Of a stretch of 64,000 bases of DNA, positions 36,593 through 44,763 are shown in pieces; position 1 is the first letter of the stretch, and each line of letters begins with the position of its first letter. The stretch is from Candidatus Eremiobacter antarcticus (lineage in GTDB: Bacteria > Vulcanimicrobiota > Vulcanimicrobiia > Eremiobacterales > Eremiobacteraceae). Made by a program: the position numbers and the translations under genes. Location: contig QHBK01000002.1 in NCBI GenBank assembly GCA_003244105.1, positions 62,001-126,000 on the forward strand, written 5' to 3'. The notes below the pieces were generated by a model. The model saw only the letters and a list, made by a program, of their open reading frames with translations, made no database searches and was not told the origin of the DNA.

Positions 36593-37645
36593 ATGAAACA
36601 AGAGATCTACCAGCGGCTGCTGCGCGAGCTGGACGCCAAGCGATCGATCACCCTGCAGGGGGCCCGGGAAATCTACGGCGCTCGCTTTTCCGAAAGCACG
36701 TGGAAACGCCTCAAGAAGACGCTCAAAGACTCGTATGACTGCGCGCTGCGCTGGGACGTGAAGGCCAAGGTCTTCAGAGTACCGGCGACGTGGACGCTTT
36801 ATCCCCCACCGGACGGCGAGGGCGCCAAGCGCGACCAGCTGGCCGTCTTGCGCGCTGCAGCTAGCCGGGTAGGCCCGCCGTTTTCTCATCAGATCGCCAC
36901 TTTTCTGGACAAGCTCGACCAGCGGCTGGCGAAGACTGACCCGGATGCCGGACATCGGGCGCCCGTCGGACAGCCGACCCCGCGGGCGCGCAAGAGCTTC
37001 TACGACATGCTGCAACGCATCGACAGCGCCATCCGTCAGCACCGCATCGCGACCATCAAGTACCGCAAGTCCGCCGGCGCGAAGATCGAAGAGCGGTCAA
37101 TCGCCCCGTATGAGATCCATAACTATCTGGGTCGGTTCTATGTCTGGGCTACTGACGAAGGTGGTTCCCGCCCGAAGTTCTTCGCCCTCGACCGCATCGA
37201 AGATCTCAAAGTTGACGAAGGAGATGTTTTCGATCGCGATCCGCACTTGAGCATCGATGAGGAGCTGCGCCACAGCTTCGGCGTGTGGGTGGGCAGCGGC
37301 AAGCCTCAAGACATCGAAGTTGAGATCAGCGAAGCGCGCGCGGCCGACGTCTACGCGCGACGCTGGCCCGCCGAGAAGTCCGCTGTCCTGTTGCCCAACG
37401 GCCGCTTGCGCATCACGTTCACCGTCAGCGACCCGCGAGAAGTCGTCGCCTGGGTGCTGGGATTTGGCGGCGAAGCCTGGATCCGCGGGCCGGCCGGCGC
37501 CGCTAGACTGGCATGGGAGCTGGCCCAGAAAACCGCGGCGGCGCATAAATGGGCGCGTGACTTCCCTATCGACGAGCGGATGATCAGGTTTGAATGGGGC
37601 GCCGACGGCTTGCCACTGCAAAAGGCCAAGCTCAGCCAATTGTGA
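36593..37645 (+). CDS. WYL-domain transcriptional regulator
   Basis: A 350-residue regulator. The N-terminal 65 residues are a helical DNA-binding part (KQEIYQRLLRELDAKRSITLQGAREIYGARFSESTWKRLKK). A WYL domain lies at about 145-215 (RQHRIATIKYRKSAGAKIEERSIAPYEIHNYLGRFYVWATDEG, FFALDRIEDLKV), followed by the C-terminal extension (WCX) with EVVAWVLGFGGEAWIRGP. WYL proteins sense ligands, often nucleic acids, and frequently regulate defence systems, where they usually repress. Here it faces the PD-(D/E)XK-like gene across 86 bases (more to the ATG) with palindromes, and reads toward a 129-residue unknown gene whose front carries the same 12-base motif. Confidence 0.88.
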   Translation: MKQEIYQRLLRELDAKRSITLQGAREIYGARFSESTWKRLKKTLKDSYDCALRWDVKAKVFRVPATWTLYPPPDGEGAKRDQLAVLRAAASRVGPPFSHQIATFLDKLDQRLAKTDPDAGHRAPVGQPTPRARKSFYDMLQRIDSAIRQHRIATIKYRKSAGAKIEERSIAPYEIHNYLGRFYVWATDEGGSRPKFFALDRIEDLKVDEGDVFDRDPHLSIDEELRHSFGVWVGSGKPQDIEVEISEARAADVYARRWPAEKSAVLLPNGRLRITFTVSDPREVVAWVLGFGGEAWIRGPAGAARLAWELAQKTAAAHKWARDFPIDERMIRFEWGADGLPLQKAKLSQL

Positions 37646-37681
37646 CCGGTCGATCAACGGTTCGGCTTTTGACCCGGTCGG
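37643..37681. promoter_or_regulatory. GACCGGTC-type palindromes upstream of the 129-residue gene
   Basis: TGACCGGTCG (37643-37652) contains the perfect palindrome GACCGGTC, and TTGACCCGGTCG (37669-37680) is the exact reverse complement of the 12 bases at 36550-36561 in front of the WYL gene. The pair lies 90-130 bases before the GTG at 37770. Shared control by the WYL protein is inferred. Confidence 0.5.
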
Positions 37682-37769
37682 ATTTCGGACGGCTTCATCG
37701 GCCGAAGGGTACCGAGTAGGATAGAGGAGCGCCCAACCTCTTTTGCTGGCAGCCCATGGAGGAAAAGCC

Positions 37770-38159
37770 GTGATCGACGCTCCCACCCTTGTTTTCACCG
37801 CCCACTGCCAAGTCCGATACATCGAACGGTTTCTCGATGCCCAGGCCGTCGCCGATGCACGCCGGCGGCACAAGCACGATGCCTTGATCCTGGAGGCATT
37901 GGCCGATGAGTTCCAAGCGGATCTCAAGCATTTCCGGCACGTCGTCCAAGTCGCGTATTTTCATCTCCTTCACAAGGCCGGCGAGTTCGTGGAAGGGTCA
38001 GCCTTCCGCATCAAGCTGGGACCGTTGGCCGTGTGCGTCGACGGAAACGTCTGCAAGACGACCGTCGATACCTATTACCCGCCGCGCAGGCCGCATTCGC
38101 CGGACGAGGATCCGATGGAAGAGCCGCTGCCCGATTCGCTCGAGCAAGACGCGGCCTGA
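37770..38159 (+). CDS. Hypothetical 129-residue protein, possible DUF4258/BrnT-like fold
   Basis: GTG 37770 is preceded by GGAGG at seven bases. The N-terminal part TLVFTAHCQVRYIERFLDAQAV has an HxxxR...R arrangement like that in DUF4258/BrnT-type RNase toxins. A C-terminal strand pair (GPLAVCVDGNVCKTTVDTYY) sits where those families end in strands, and an acidic tail follows. The resemblance is weak and without a profile search is only a hint. It is 124 bases behind the WYL gene in the same direction, with the shared 12-base motif between them. It could be a third member of that cassette. Confidence 0.5.
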   Translation: MIDAPTLVFTAHCQVRYIERFLDAQAVADARRRHKHDALILEALADEFQADLKHFRHVVQVAYFHLLHKAGEFVEGSAFRIKLGPLAVCVDGNVCKTTVDTYYPPRRPHSPDEDPMEEPLPDSLEQDAA

Positions 38160-38314
38160 GCCCAAGGCCGCTGCCGTGGCCCAACCGATGGGTGCATGTC
38201 TGCGGGGCCGAGACTAAAGCCCGATCCTGCGCTAGCGGTAGATGTCTTCGCGCGTCAGCGGCAGGTGTGCCCGGCCTTGCGCATCGGGCTTGGCTAGGAG
38301 CATCTGCACCACGC

Positions 38315-39347
38315 TTATGCGGCCAACCGAGAACCCGTGCGCGGAGCCGGCCATGTAAACCGCCACACGTTGTAGGGCACATCGCCGACGAGGGCACGCG
38401 CCCGTGCTTGCGCGTTCTCCAAGCGCCTCACCCAGTGACGCAGCGTCTTGGCGTAATGCTCCCGCAGATTTTCGACGTCTCTCACCTCAAAGCCGGCGCT
38501 CAGCGCAACCTCGCTCATCGCGGCCAGGCGAGGCAGCTCTCCGTCTGGGAAGACGTACTTCTCGATGAAGCGCGATCGCGACGGAAAAAAACGGCCGGCC
38601 ACCTTCTGCAGAGCGGCGACCGGCGGCGTGTGCGTCACAATGCCCTGGTTTAAGAACAGCCCGCCCGACTTGAGCGCCGTAAAGACCGATTGAAAGTACG
38701 GCGTCAGCATGGAATCGCCGACGTGCTCGACCATGCCGAATCTGGCCGCTTTGTCGAAGGTGCCGAGCTTTTCGATGTCGCGGTAGTCTTCCAGCTCGAT
38801 CGTGCAAAGCCGGCTCAAGCCCTCGGCATCGACGCGCCGCCGCCCTTCTTCTGCCTGGCTCGCGCTCAGCGTCATGCCGACCGCGCGCGCACCGTATTCG
38901 CGAGCAGCAAATCGCACGAGGCCACCCCACCCGCAGCCGACATCCAGCAGCCTGTCTGCCGCGGTCAAGCGCAGCTTGCGGCAGATCAGATCGTATTTCT
39001 GCAGCTGCGCCTGGTCGAGCGTGTCGTCCTCGCGTTTGAAATATGCGCAGGAGTAGGTCAGGTTCTGGTCCAGCCACGACGCATAGAAGTCGTTCGAGAC
39101 GTCGTAAAAGTAGGCGATCGTCGCGCGGTCGCGCTCCGGGAGTGTAAACGGCCCCGCAGCGTTGGGGGCCGCAGGGGCGGCGCCGCGCGGAGCTGTGCTT
39201 TGGCCGCTCCGTCCGCTGCGCCGGGCAGCCGCACAGCCAAGGAGGCGATGCGCATCCAGTCCCGCCCGGAGCGTGCGGCCGCGACTTTGTCCATCGCGAC
39301 GAATGCTTTCCCAGGTCGCCGTGCACGTCGATGTCGCCCCGGATCAC
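38315..39347 (-). pseudogene. cfa: Cyclopropane-fatty-acyl-phospholipid synthase (SAM-dependent), frameshifted
   Basis: A cyclopropane fatty acid synthase homologue: ERDRATIAYFYDVSNDFYASWL, LTYSCAYFKREDDTLDQAQLQKYDLICRKL, LLDVGCGWGGLVRFA (SAM motif I), and FDKAARFGMVEHVG with the catalytic-region glutamate and FFLNQGIVTHT-like ending. It adds a methylene to unsaturated phospholipid chains. The SAM domain is a single open frame from about 39300 to 38315, but the N-terminal piece GDIDVHGDLGK is in another frame from GTG 39347. Adding one A at GGAAAG (39313-39318) would join them as LGKAFVAMDKV. Start is otherwise unclear. It is the last gene of the operon begun by the GT2 gene. Confidence 0.75.
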
Positions 39348-39391
39348 GGCTTCTCCCGCAATGGCGAACCAGGCCCAGGGGCGGGCCGCCG

Positions 39392-39976
39392 CTACCCGAC
39401 TGGACCGAGAATCCGAAACTCGATCGCCTTACAGCGACCCCCGTTACTGTGCTCCGATGAGCACGCGGTTAGGGCGACGATGAGGTCCATGTGCGCGCGC
39501 AGCACGATCTTGTCGCCGGCGGCTGAGCGCGGCTCTGAAACCGTCACCCGGCCGCTGTCGGAGACCGATACGTTCATGAAGGCATTGAACGTGCAGCGTA
39601 CGTCGTCTTCAGCGATGCCGAAGGGGCGCAAGGAGTTCGCGAGATTCGTCAGGCAACTCGGGTGATCAAACTCACCTCGGAGCAGTTCGAACATACGGCT
39701 GCTGCAGGGCGTCAGCAAGTAGTCATGGCGCTTCACATCGTCCGACTCTATCTTCAACATCTGCGAGCTTCGGTTCGAATAAAGCGCAGCGCCCGTCGTC
39801 AGGTAGACAAGCTCGTTGTAGTCCAGCGTACGGCCGCTCGAAAAGGATTCCCTCACGTCGCGCTGAGAAAATGCGGCAACATCTGCGACTTGGCAGCCTT
39901 CAGGGTCGCAGATCTCAAGCGCTTGGCCGTCGATCAGTGTGAAAGCGCAGCCCGTCTGCGGCTGCAGCCGTTGCAT
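39392..39976 (-). CDS. DUF1989 / urea-carboxylase-associated family protein
   Basis: A 194-residue protein matching the urea carboxylase-associated DUF1989 family: CAFTLIDGQALEICDPEGCQVADVAAF, FSSGRTLDYNELVYLTTGAALYSN, the short DYLLTPCSSRMFELL and FNAFMNVSVSDSGRVTV. Homologues are linked to urea, guanidine or amine metabolism; the reaction is not settled. The ATG at 39976 overlaps the stop of the upstream YqcI-like gene (TGATG), giving translational coupling. Cysteines and histidines near CDPEGC and TPCSS could bind a metal. Confidence 0.75.
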   Translation of the reverse strand: MQRLQPQTGCAFTLIDGQALEICDPEGCQVADVAAFSQRDVRESFSSGRTLDYNELVYLTTGAALYSNRSSQMLKIESDDVKRHDYLLTPCSSRMFELLRGEFDHPSCLTNLANSLRPFGIAEDDVRCTFNAFMNVSVSDSGRVTVSEPRSAAGDKIVLRAHMDLIVALTACSSEHSNGGRCKAIEFRILGPVG

Positions 39977-40761
39977 CACGGCCGAAAAGGACACTTCCAA
40001 CCGGCGTCGACCGCGCGGCCCGAGTACTGGCGAGCCTCGGAAGCGGCGCCGAAATCCGCCAAGTTCGGGTTGAGGGAACCCTGCAGCGCAAGCTCGCGCG
40101 AGCGCACGATGTCTTTGAAACGATCGTAGATGCCTTGAGCGCGCAGCGCATCGAACTGCCGGTGAGGGTTGAAGACGAGGACAGGCCAGGGGAATCGCCG
40201 AGCCAGGCGAGAGCTGCCGGGATGCAATCCTACGACGAAGTACGCGCAACCGCCAAAGCTGAAAGCGAAATCCGCAGCATCAGCATCAGGGTTCACGGAA
40301 GGGTCCCATGCCGTATGCTCTCGATCCAAGGCATGGAGCTGCGAAAGCTGCGTCCAAAGCGCCGCTTCGAAGCGCAGTGGATCGCGCATGCCGACGTCAT
40401 CGAAGACGGCGATGAAGCTGGCGTAATCCGTACGCATCAACGGGCGTTCGGCTGTGAAGGCGCTTAAGTCCCGCGCCAGACCGGCCGTCACCACAGGCGA
40501 ACCTATGGAATGGTAGCTCGCAAAGCGATAGTGACCTTGATTCATGGCAGCTTTAGCGCCCACGCACGGGTACTCTGCAGCGCCGATAAAGCGCACCAGC
40601 GTTTCGTGGACCAAGCGCGCACGAGCCGGCGGCTCTTTCCAATCCAGCAATCTGACCAGCTCGCCGTCGACGCAGGCTGTGTAACCGCTGTTCGCGCGCG
40701 CGAGAGCTGAGCCATACGGATTGTCGAACTCGTACAGCGAAATCGCTTGGCTGCTGTTCAT
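39976..40761 (-). CDS. YqcI/YcgG (GntA-like) heme-type hydroxylase family protein
   Basis: A 261-residue protein of the YqcI/YcgG family: FIGAAEYPCVGAKAAMNQGHYRFASYHSIGS near residues 58-88 and FNPHRQFDALRAQGIYDRFKDIVR near 192-215. The family includes GntA, the heme enzyme that N-hydroxylates a guanidino amino acid in guanitoxin synthesis; the substrate here is unknown. ATG 40761 overlaps the end of the GT2 gene by four bases, and the gene in turn overlaps DUF1989, so the three act as one translational unit. That pairing, not the sequence alone, hints at N-hydroxylation in an amine or guanidine pathway. Confidence 0.75.
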   Translation of the reverse strand: MNSSQAISLYEFDNPYGSALARANSGYTACVDGELVRLLDWKEPPARARLVHETLVRFIGAAEYPCVGAKAAMNQGHYRFASYHSIGSPVVTAGLARDLSAFTAERPLMRTDYASFIAVFDDVGMRDPLRFEAALWTQLSQLHALDREHTAWDPSVNPDADAADFAFSFGGCAYFVVGLHPGSSRLARRFPWPVLVFNPHRQFDALRAQGIYDRFKDIVRSRELALQGSLNPNLADFGAASEARQYSGRAVDAGWKCPFRP

Positions 40762-41777
40762 GGACGACGCGCGCGCAGTTCTTTAACCGCAGACGCGGCC
40801 TTCGCGATTCGCGCTTCCCCGTAGCGTACGCCGCCGAACCCCACCTTGAGCAACAAGGCGATCCATGCGCAGAGCCCGCGCTCGAGCACCCACACGGGGG
40901 CCGCAACGCTTGCCAGGGCCGGAAAGTACCGATGCCCTCCGGCTTTTCGCCGGCCGGCTTCGGCGCCGACCATGCACAGGATGGCGGCAACCAGGAGCGC
41001 CTTGTATCTTCGACCCGCCATCGACATGCCGACGGCCGGAACCACGGCTAACGCCGCGGCGAGGCGGTGTGGTCGTGCGAACTCGTCGTATGCTTGCCGG
41101 ACGCGCTGAGACCAGAACTGCTTGGTCGTGGGAGCGCGCCGACCGACGTAGACATCGTAGGCCACCAGCGCTCGACCGCCGTTCGCTATCACCGTGTTTT
41201 CCAACTCCAGGTTTTCGAAAAGCACGTCGGCGTCATAGCCGTCGAGCAAGGCGCGGCGGCGCACGCCGAGCGTTCCCGGCCAATCTCCGCCGCTCACGCG
41301 GTTGAGCAGGGTACGTGCCGTATCGCAGACCGCATGCCAAGGCAGCGAAAGAAAATAGTTCTGCGGCCGCACGACGTCATACCGGTCGAGCGCCGCAAGC
41401 ACGGCAGCGAGCGCATCAGAGTCGTAGCGCACGTCGTCATCGGCGATGATCACTTTGTCGTGCGTTGAGACCGCCAAGCCGGTCAGCACGCCGCGGACCT
41501 TCCCGTTGCGCCCGCTGATGTGCGGACGGGGCGGCATATGCCATACGCGTACGCCCCAACGACGCGCGTGCTCCGAAAAAATAGCTGGCGGCGATCCATC
41601 GACGACGATGACTTGCAGCCCATGCAAGCTGTCGAGGTAACTGGTCAGCTCGTCGAGCCCGTGTAAGGACTCCGTCCGAAGAGGCAATATGTATGCTGCG
41701 GCCGCTGAGCCGACGTCAGCCCGCGATGAGGCCGCTGAAGATGAGGAAAGCAGCGAGCCGGCAGTGATTTGCGACAC
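40758..41777 (-). CDS. Glycosyltransferase family 2 (GT-A fold), membrane-associated
   Basis: A 339-residue enzyme. AYILPLRTESLHGLDELTSYLDSL begins the GT-A fold, VIIADDDVRYDSDALAAVL carries the DxD-type metal-binding aspartates, and GRRAPTTKQFWSQRVRQAYDEF resembles the QxxRW region. Two hydrophobic segments (LAAALAVVPAVGMSMAG, ALLVAAILCMVGAEAG) follow, so the protein is probably inner-membrane bound. It probably attaches a sugar to a lipid or small molecule. It opens the operon with YqcI-like, DUF1989 and cyclopropane synthase genes. Confidence 0.82.
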   Translation of the reverse strand: MSQITAGSLLSSSSAASSRADVGSAAAAYILPLRTESLHGLDELTSYLDSLHGLQVIVVDGSPPAIFSEHARRWGVRVWHMPPRPHISGRNGKVRGVLTGLAVSTHDKVIIADDDVRYDSDALAAVLAALDRYDVVRPQNYFLSLPWHAVCDTARTLLNRVSGGDWPGTLGVRRRALLDGYDADVLFENLELENTVIANGGRALVAYDVYVGRRAPTTKQFWSQRVRQAYDEFARPHRLAAALAVVPAVGMSMAGRRYKALLVAAILCMVGAEAGRRKAGGHRYFPALASVAAPVWVLERGLCAWIALLLKVGFGGVRYGEARIAKAASAVKELRARRP

Positions 41778-41908
41778 CCTTGGTCGTACCCAAGGGCAAG
41801 GGAGCCCAAACTGTCCCTGCTTGTTGCCGCCCGCTAGGAAGCCAACAAGCGCGGGTTCAGGGCGATGCTATTCAACTTTCGTCAGCACCAAGTGCGCGAG
41901 CGCTGCGC

Positions 41909-42709
41909 TTAAATGCTCCCGGCCGCCAATGCCGCTTCGCCTTCGGCCGCTGTTGAGAAATGTTTGAAGTGGTCGAAGGTCCCAAGGAACGTTCCGCTGC
42001 CGCTCACGATGAACGCATGCCCTTTGTACGTGCTCTCGATCTTCGTCACGTACCACAGGTCGGGCATCGCAGTGCCGCTGGTCTCGGTGACATTTCCCGA
42101 ACTTGCGTGCGGCGGGAATGCATTCGGCACGTACGTCAATTTCTCGACGCGAGCGCTCGGCGATGCGATCCACATCGTGCCGTTCCCGTGTTGAGCGTCC
42201 TTGACGTCGCTCGTGAACGCGACCGCAACGGTGCCTGGAGCGCAGCCGTTGCACGGCTCCTCCGCAAAGCGATAATCGCCCATGAACCGTTTATCGTAGG
42301 GCTCTTTGAAAAAGATCTTGCCCGCCGCCCAGTCGCGATTCGTTTGAGACTCGCGCTCCTCCAGCTTGCTTTGGCTAAACGCTTTGCCGTCTTGCGTGAT
42401 CTTGTAGTACTTGATCTTCACATAGGCGCCGTCGTTGATCAACACGCCGCTCTCGCTCTGCTCCGTATGGCGCACCGGTCCGACGTGCACGTCAGTCGAA
42501 AAGTGACGCTGCATGCCGATGAACCCGCGCAGCGCTGCGGCGTCCACCTCCGCGGCACGTCTCACAATGGCCGGCACGGCGCCTGCGACAGGCTGATCCG
42601 CACTCGACGCCGCTGCGCTCACCGCAAGCATCAGGCAAACAACCGCTATGGCGCTCTTAAAAGCGGAGCGTGCGGTTCGAGCGAGGGGATAGGAAAGCCG
42701 TTCGTGCAC
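41909..42709 (-). CDS. Secreted hypothetical protein
   Basis: A 266-residue protein with a signal peptide (AFKSAIAVVCLMLAVSAAASSA). The mature region has YVKIKYYKITQDGKAFSQSKLEERE and FFKEPYDKRFMGDYRFAEEPCNGCAPGTVAVAF, with a close cysteine pair (CNGC) that may form a disulfide. The pattern of beta strands with KxYKxTxDG suggests a LolA/outer-membrane lipoprotein-sorting-like sheet, but this is not certain. It is divergent from the MsrA gene and has 131 bases to the GT2 gene. Confidence 0.55.
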   Translation of the reverse strand: MHERLSYPLARTARSAFKSAIAVVCLMLAVSAAASSADQPVAGAVPAIVRRAAEVDAAALRGFIGMQRHFSTDVHVGPVRHTEQSESGVLINDGAYVKIKYYKITQDGKAFSQSKLEERESQTNRDWAAGKIFFKEPYDKRFMGDYRFAEEPCNGCAPGTVAVAFTSDVKDAQHGNGTMWIASPSARVEKLTYVPNAFPPHASSGNVTETSGTAMPDLWYVTKIESTYKGHAFIVSGSGTFLGTFDHFKHFSTAAEGEAALAAGSI

Positions 42710-42926
42710 GAGTCTACCGATCTATGGAAGCGTACGATGCCCATATCGGTAACGAAGGGCAGCGCCGGAAGTTGCGCGTGCGCATGCGCCCGGCGCGTCC
42801 CGTTTCTTCGGATGCATCTGTTTAGCCCGCTGGCGCGTAATGCTGATAGAGCATGAAGCGTTTCATACGAAACCTCTGCAAGGCTTCAACATTGCCAAGT
42901 CGCCAGGAGATAGGGAGAGCGATTCC

Positions 42927-43589
42927 ATGATGTCCACACAACGTACGCGGCGGGGGCTGGTCGCATTGATCACGGCGCAGCTGTTCATCGTCGCAGGCGC
43001 GGGAGCGTGGGGCGCTCAGGCGCCGGCTGCCGCTACTCCGAGCAGAACCACGCAGAAGCTGGTCTTGGCCGGCGGTTGTTTCTGGGGCATGGAAGGCGTC
43101 TTCGAATCCCTCAAAGGCGTTTCGAACGTGGTTTCCGGCTATGCGGGCGGACGCAAAGTCACCGCCCACTATGAGATGGTGAGCACCGGACTCACGGGGC
43201 ACGCCGAGTCGGTCGAAATCACATACGATCCTTCCGCGATATCGTTGGACCAGCTTATGCGCGTCTTTTTCCTGGTCGCTCATGACCCGACGGAGTTGAA
43301 CCGGCAAGGACCGGATTCAGGGACCCAGTACAGATCCGTCATCTTCTATGCTGACGCTACGCAAAAGCGCGCTGCAGAAACCTTCATTCACAGGCTTGCG
43401 CAGGCGCGTGTCTTCAAGGATCCCATCGCCACCCAGTTGACGCCGCTGGAAGCGTTCTATCCGGCGGAGGGTTATCATCAGCACTTCATGGCGCGCAATC
43501 CCAACTATCCATACATCGTCTACAATGACAAGCCGAAGATCGCACAGCTGCGCAAGCAATTTCCCGACTTAGTCAAAGACCGCTCGTAG
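42927..43589 (+). CDS. msrA: Peptide methionine-S-sulfoxide reductase MsrA, exported
   Basis: A 220-residue repair enzyme that reduces methionine-S-sulfoxide in proteins. The catalytic cysteine motif AGGCFWGMEGVFE is near residue 48, followed by VSGYAGG, HDPTELNRQGPDSGTQYRSVIF and HQHFMARNPNYPYI. A signal peptide (GLVALITAQLFIVAGAGAWGAQA) places it in the periplasm, unlike the usual cytoplasmic MsrA. ATG 42927 is chosen by AGGGAG upstream; an in-frame start at 42840 would hide the signal. No MsrB partner is visible nearby. Confidence 0.92.
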   Translation: MMSTQRTRRGLVALITAQLFIVAGAGAWGAQAPAAATPSRTTQKLVLAGGCFWGMEGVFESLKGVSNVVSGYAGGRKVTAHYEMVSTGLTGHAESVEITYDPSAISLDQLMRVFFLVAHDPTELNRQGPDSGTQYRSVIFYADATQKRAAETFIHRLAQARVFKDPIATQLTPLEAFYPAEGYHQHFMARNPNYPYIVYNDKPKIAQLRKQFPDLVKDRS

Positions 43590-43683
43590 GCCACCGAGAC
43601 CCGGGGCTAAAAGCTCAGCCTCCAACGAAGCCGCGCAGCCCAGCATTGAGCCTGACGCTAAGCGCGGCGACGGAGGAGTGCGC

Positions 43684-44211
43684 ATGAACCTCGAGCTTTT
43701 GAACACAGCGGCGGCCGTCGGCACGTTCGTCGTCATCGCCGCTACGGCCATCGCCGCAGTCATTCAGCTTCGGCACTTGCGTGCAAGCAACGACCTGCAA
43801 GGCCTGCTCAAAGTGTTGGAGATGGCGTATCAGCCCGCCATCCAGGATGCGTTTGATTTTTTGACCCACGATTTTCCCGACAAGATGAAAGACGAAGCTT
43901 TTCGGCGGGAGCTCGAGATCGATCCGATCGACAGCCACGTCCACAAAGAGCTGATCGCATGCGAGTACTACGAGCGCCTCGGATCGTACGTCAAGAACAG
44001 GCTCATCCCAGCCGAGCTCTATCTCGACTGCAGTTCGCCCGACCTGTACTGGGATGCGCTTGCGCCGGTCATCGCGACGCTGCGCAAACAGCGTGGGCCA
44101 TCCGCCTACGAGAACTTCGAGTATTTGGTCGTGCTCTCACGCCGCTGGAACGAAGCCCACCCTGAAGGCAACTATCCGAAAGACGTGCCGCGGCTGCCTA
44201 CTGCTTCTTAA
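43684..44211 (+). CDS. DUF4760-like membrane-anchored protein
   Basis: A 175-residue protein with one N-terminal membrane helix (AVGTFVVIAATAIAAVIQL) and a cytoplasmic helical domain: QGLLKVLEMAYQPAIQDAFDFL, CEYYERLGSYVKNRLIPAEL and APVIATLRKQR. This matches the DUF4760 pattern. The function is unknown. ATG 43684 has GGAGG six bases upstream. It is downstream of MsrA and overlaps the 3' end of the convergent cupredoxin gene by 14 bases. Confidence 0.7.
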   Translation: MNLELLNTAAAVGTFVVIAATAIAAVIQLRHLRASNDLQGLLKVLEMAYQPAIQDAFDFLTHDFPDKMKDEAFRRELEIDPIDSHVHKELIACEYYERLGSYVKNRLIPAELYLDCSSPDLYWDALAPVIATLRKQRGPSAYENFEYLVVLSRRWNEAHPEGNYPKDVPRLPTAS

Positions 44212-44689
44212 ACGTCACCGATGGAGCCGTCGCCGTTTTAGAAACGATGAACCAGTCCCACATGCCGCCGACGGCATGATTGGGAACGCCGCACATGATC
44301 CAGAACTTGCCTTCCTTGTCCGCGACGAAGTCGACGTCGTCGGATTTGCCGACGCTCATGCCGGGCACTAAGTCGATCGTCTCCGCCTGAGGAAAAGCCG
44401 GCTGCACGGCTTGCTGCGGAACGCCTTCCGCCGGCGTCATGATCTCGAGGCTATGCGGGATGGCGCCCTCGCCCTTGTTGATCACGTGCATGTGGACTTT
44501 CCAGCCCAGCGGCACTTCGATGGTCATTTCGCCATGGCCGTAGCCGTTGAAGTTCAAAGTGCCGTTGTTGCCGTTCTCCGCCATGAGGATGTCAAACGAG
44601 GCGGTCTTCTTGTCCGCGTTGACATGCATCCATGAGGGTGCCTGGGTCGAGCCGCCGCTCGCCGGGGTGGCCCCGGCGAGCGCCAGCAT
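44198..44689 (-). CDS. Exported sulfocyanin-like blue-copper protein
   Basis: A small cupredoxin that likely carries electrons in the periplasm. The type-1 copper ligands are seen: His in AIPHSLEIM and Cys plus His in WIMCGVPNHAVGGMW, with a downstream methionine. The start is unclear: from ATG 44689 only a stub of signal peptide is made, while the frame is open upstream to CTG 44734 or ATC 44725 and yields CTIAFITQYVIAIAMLALAG, a good signal, right after GGAAGG. It lies just downstream of the PQQ dehydrogenase gene on the same strand and is a plausible electron acceptor for it. Confidence 0.8.
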   Translation of the reverse strand: MLALAGATPASGGSTQAPSWMHVNADKKTASFDILMAENGNNGTLNFNGYGHGEMTIEVPLGWKVHMHVINKGEGAIPHSLEIMTPAEGVPQQAVQPAFPQAETIDLVPGMSVGKSDDVDFVADKEGKFWIMCGVPNHAVGGMWDWFIVSKTATAPSVTFKKQ

Positions 44690-44763
44690 TGCGATTGCGA
44701 TGACGTATTGTGTGATGAATGCGATGGTGCACAGCCTTCCGTTGTCAGACGGGGCTCATGGCC

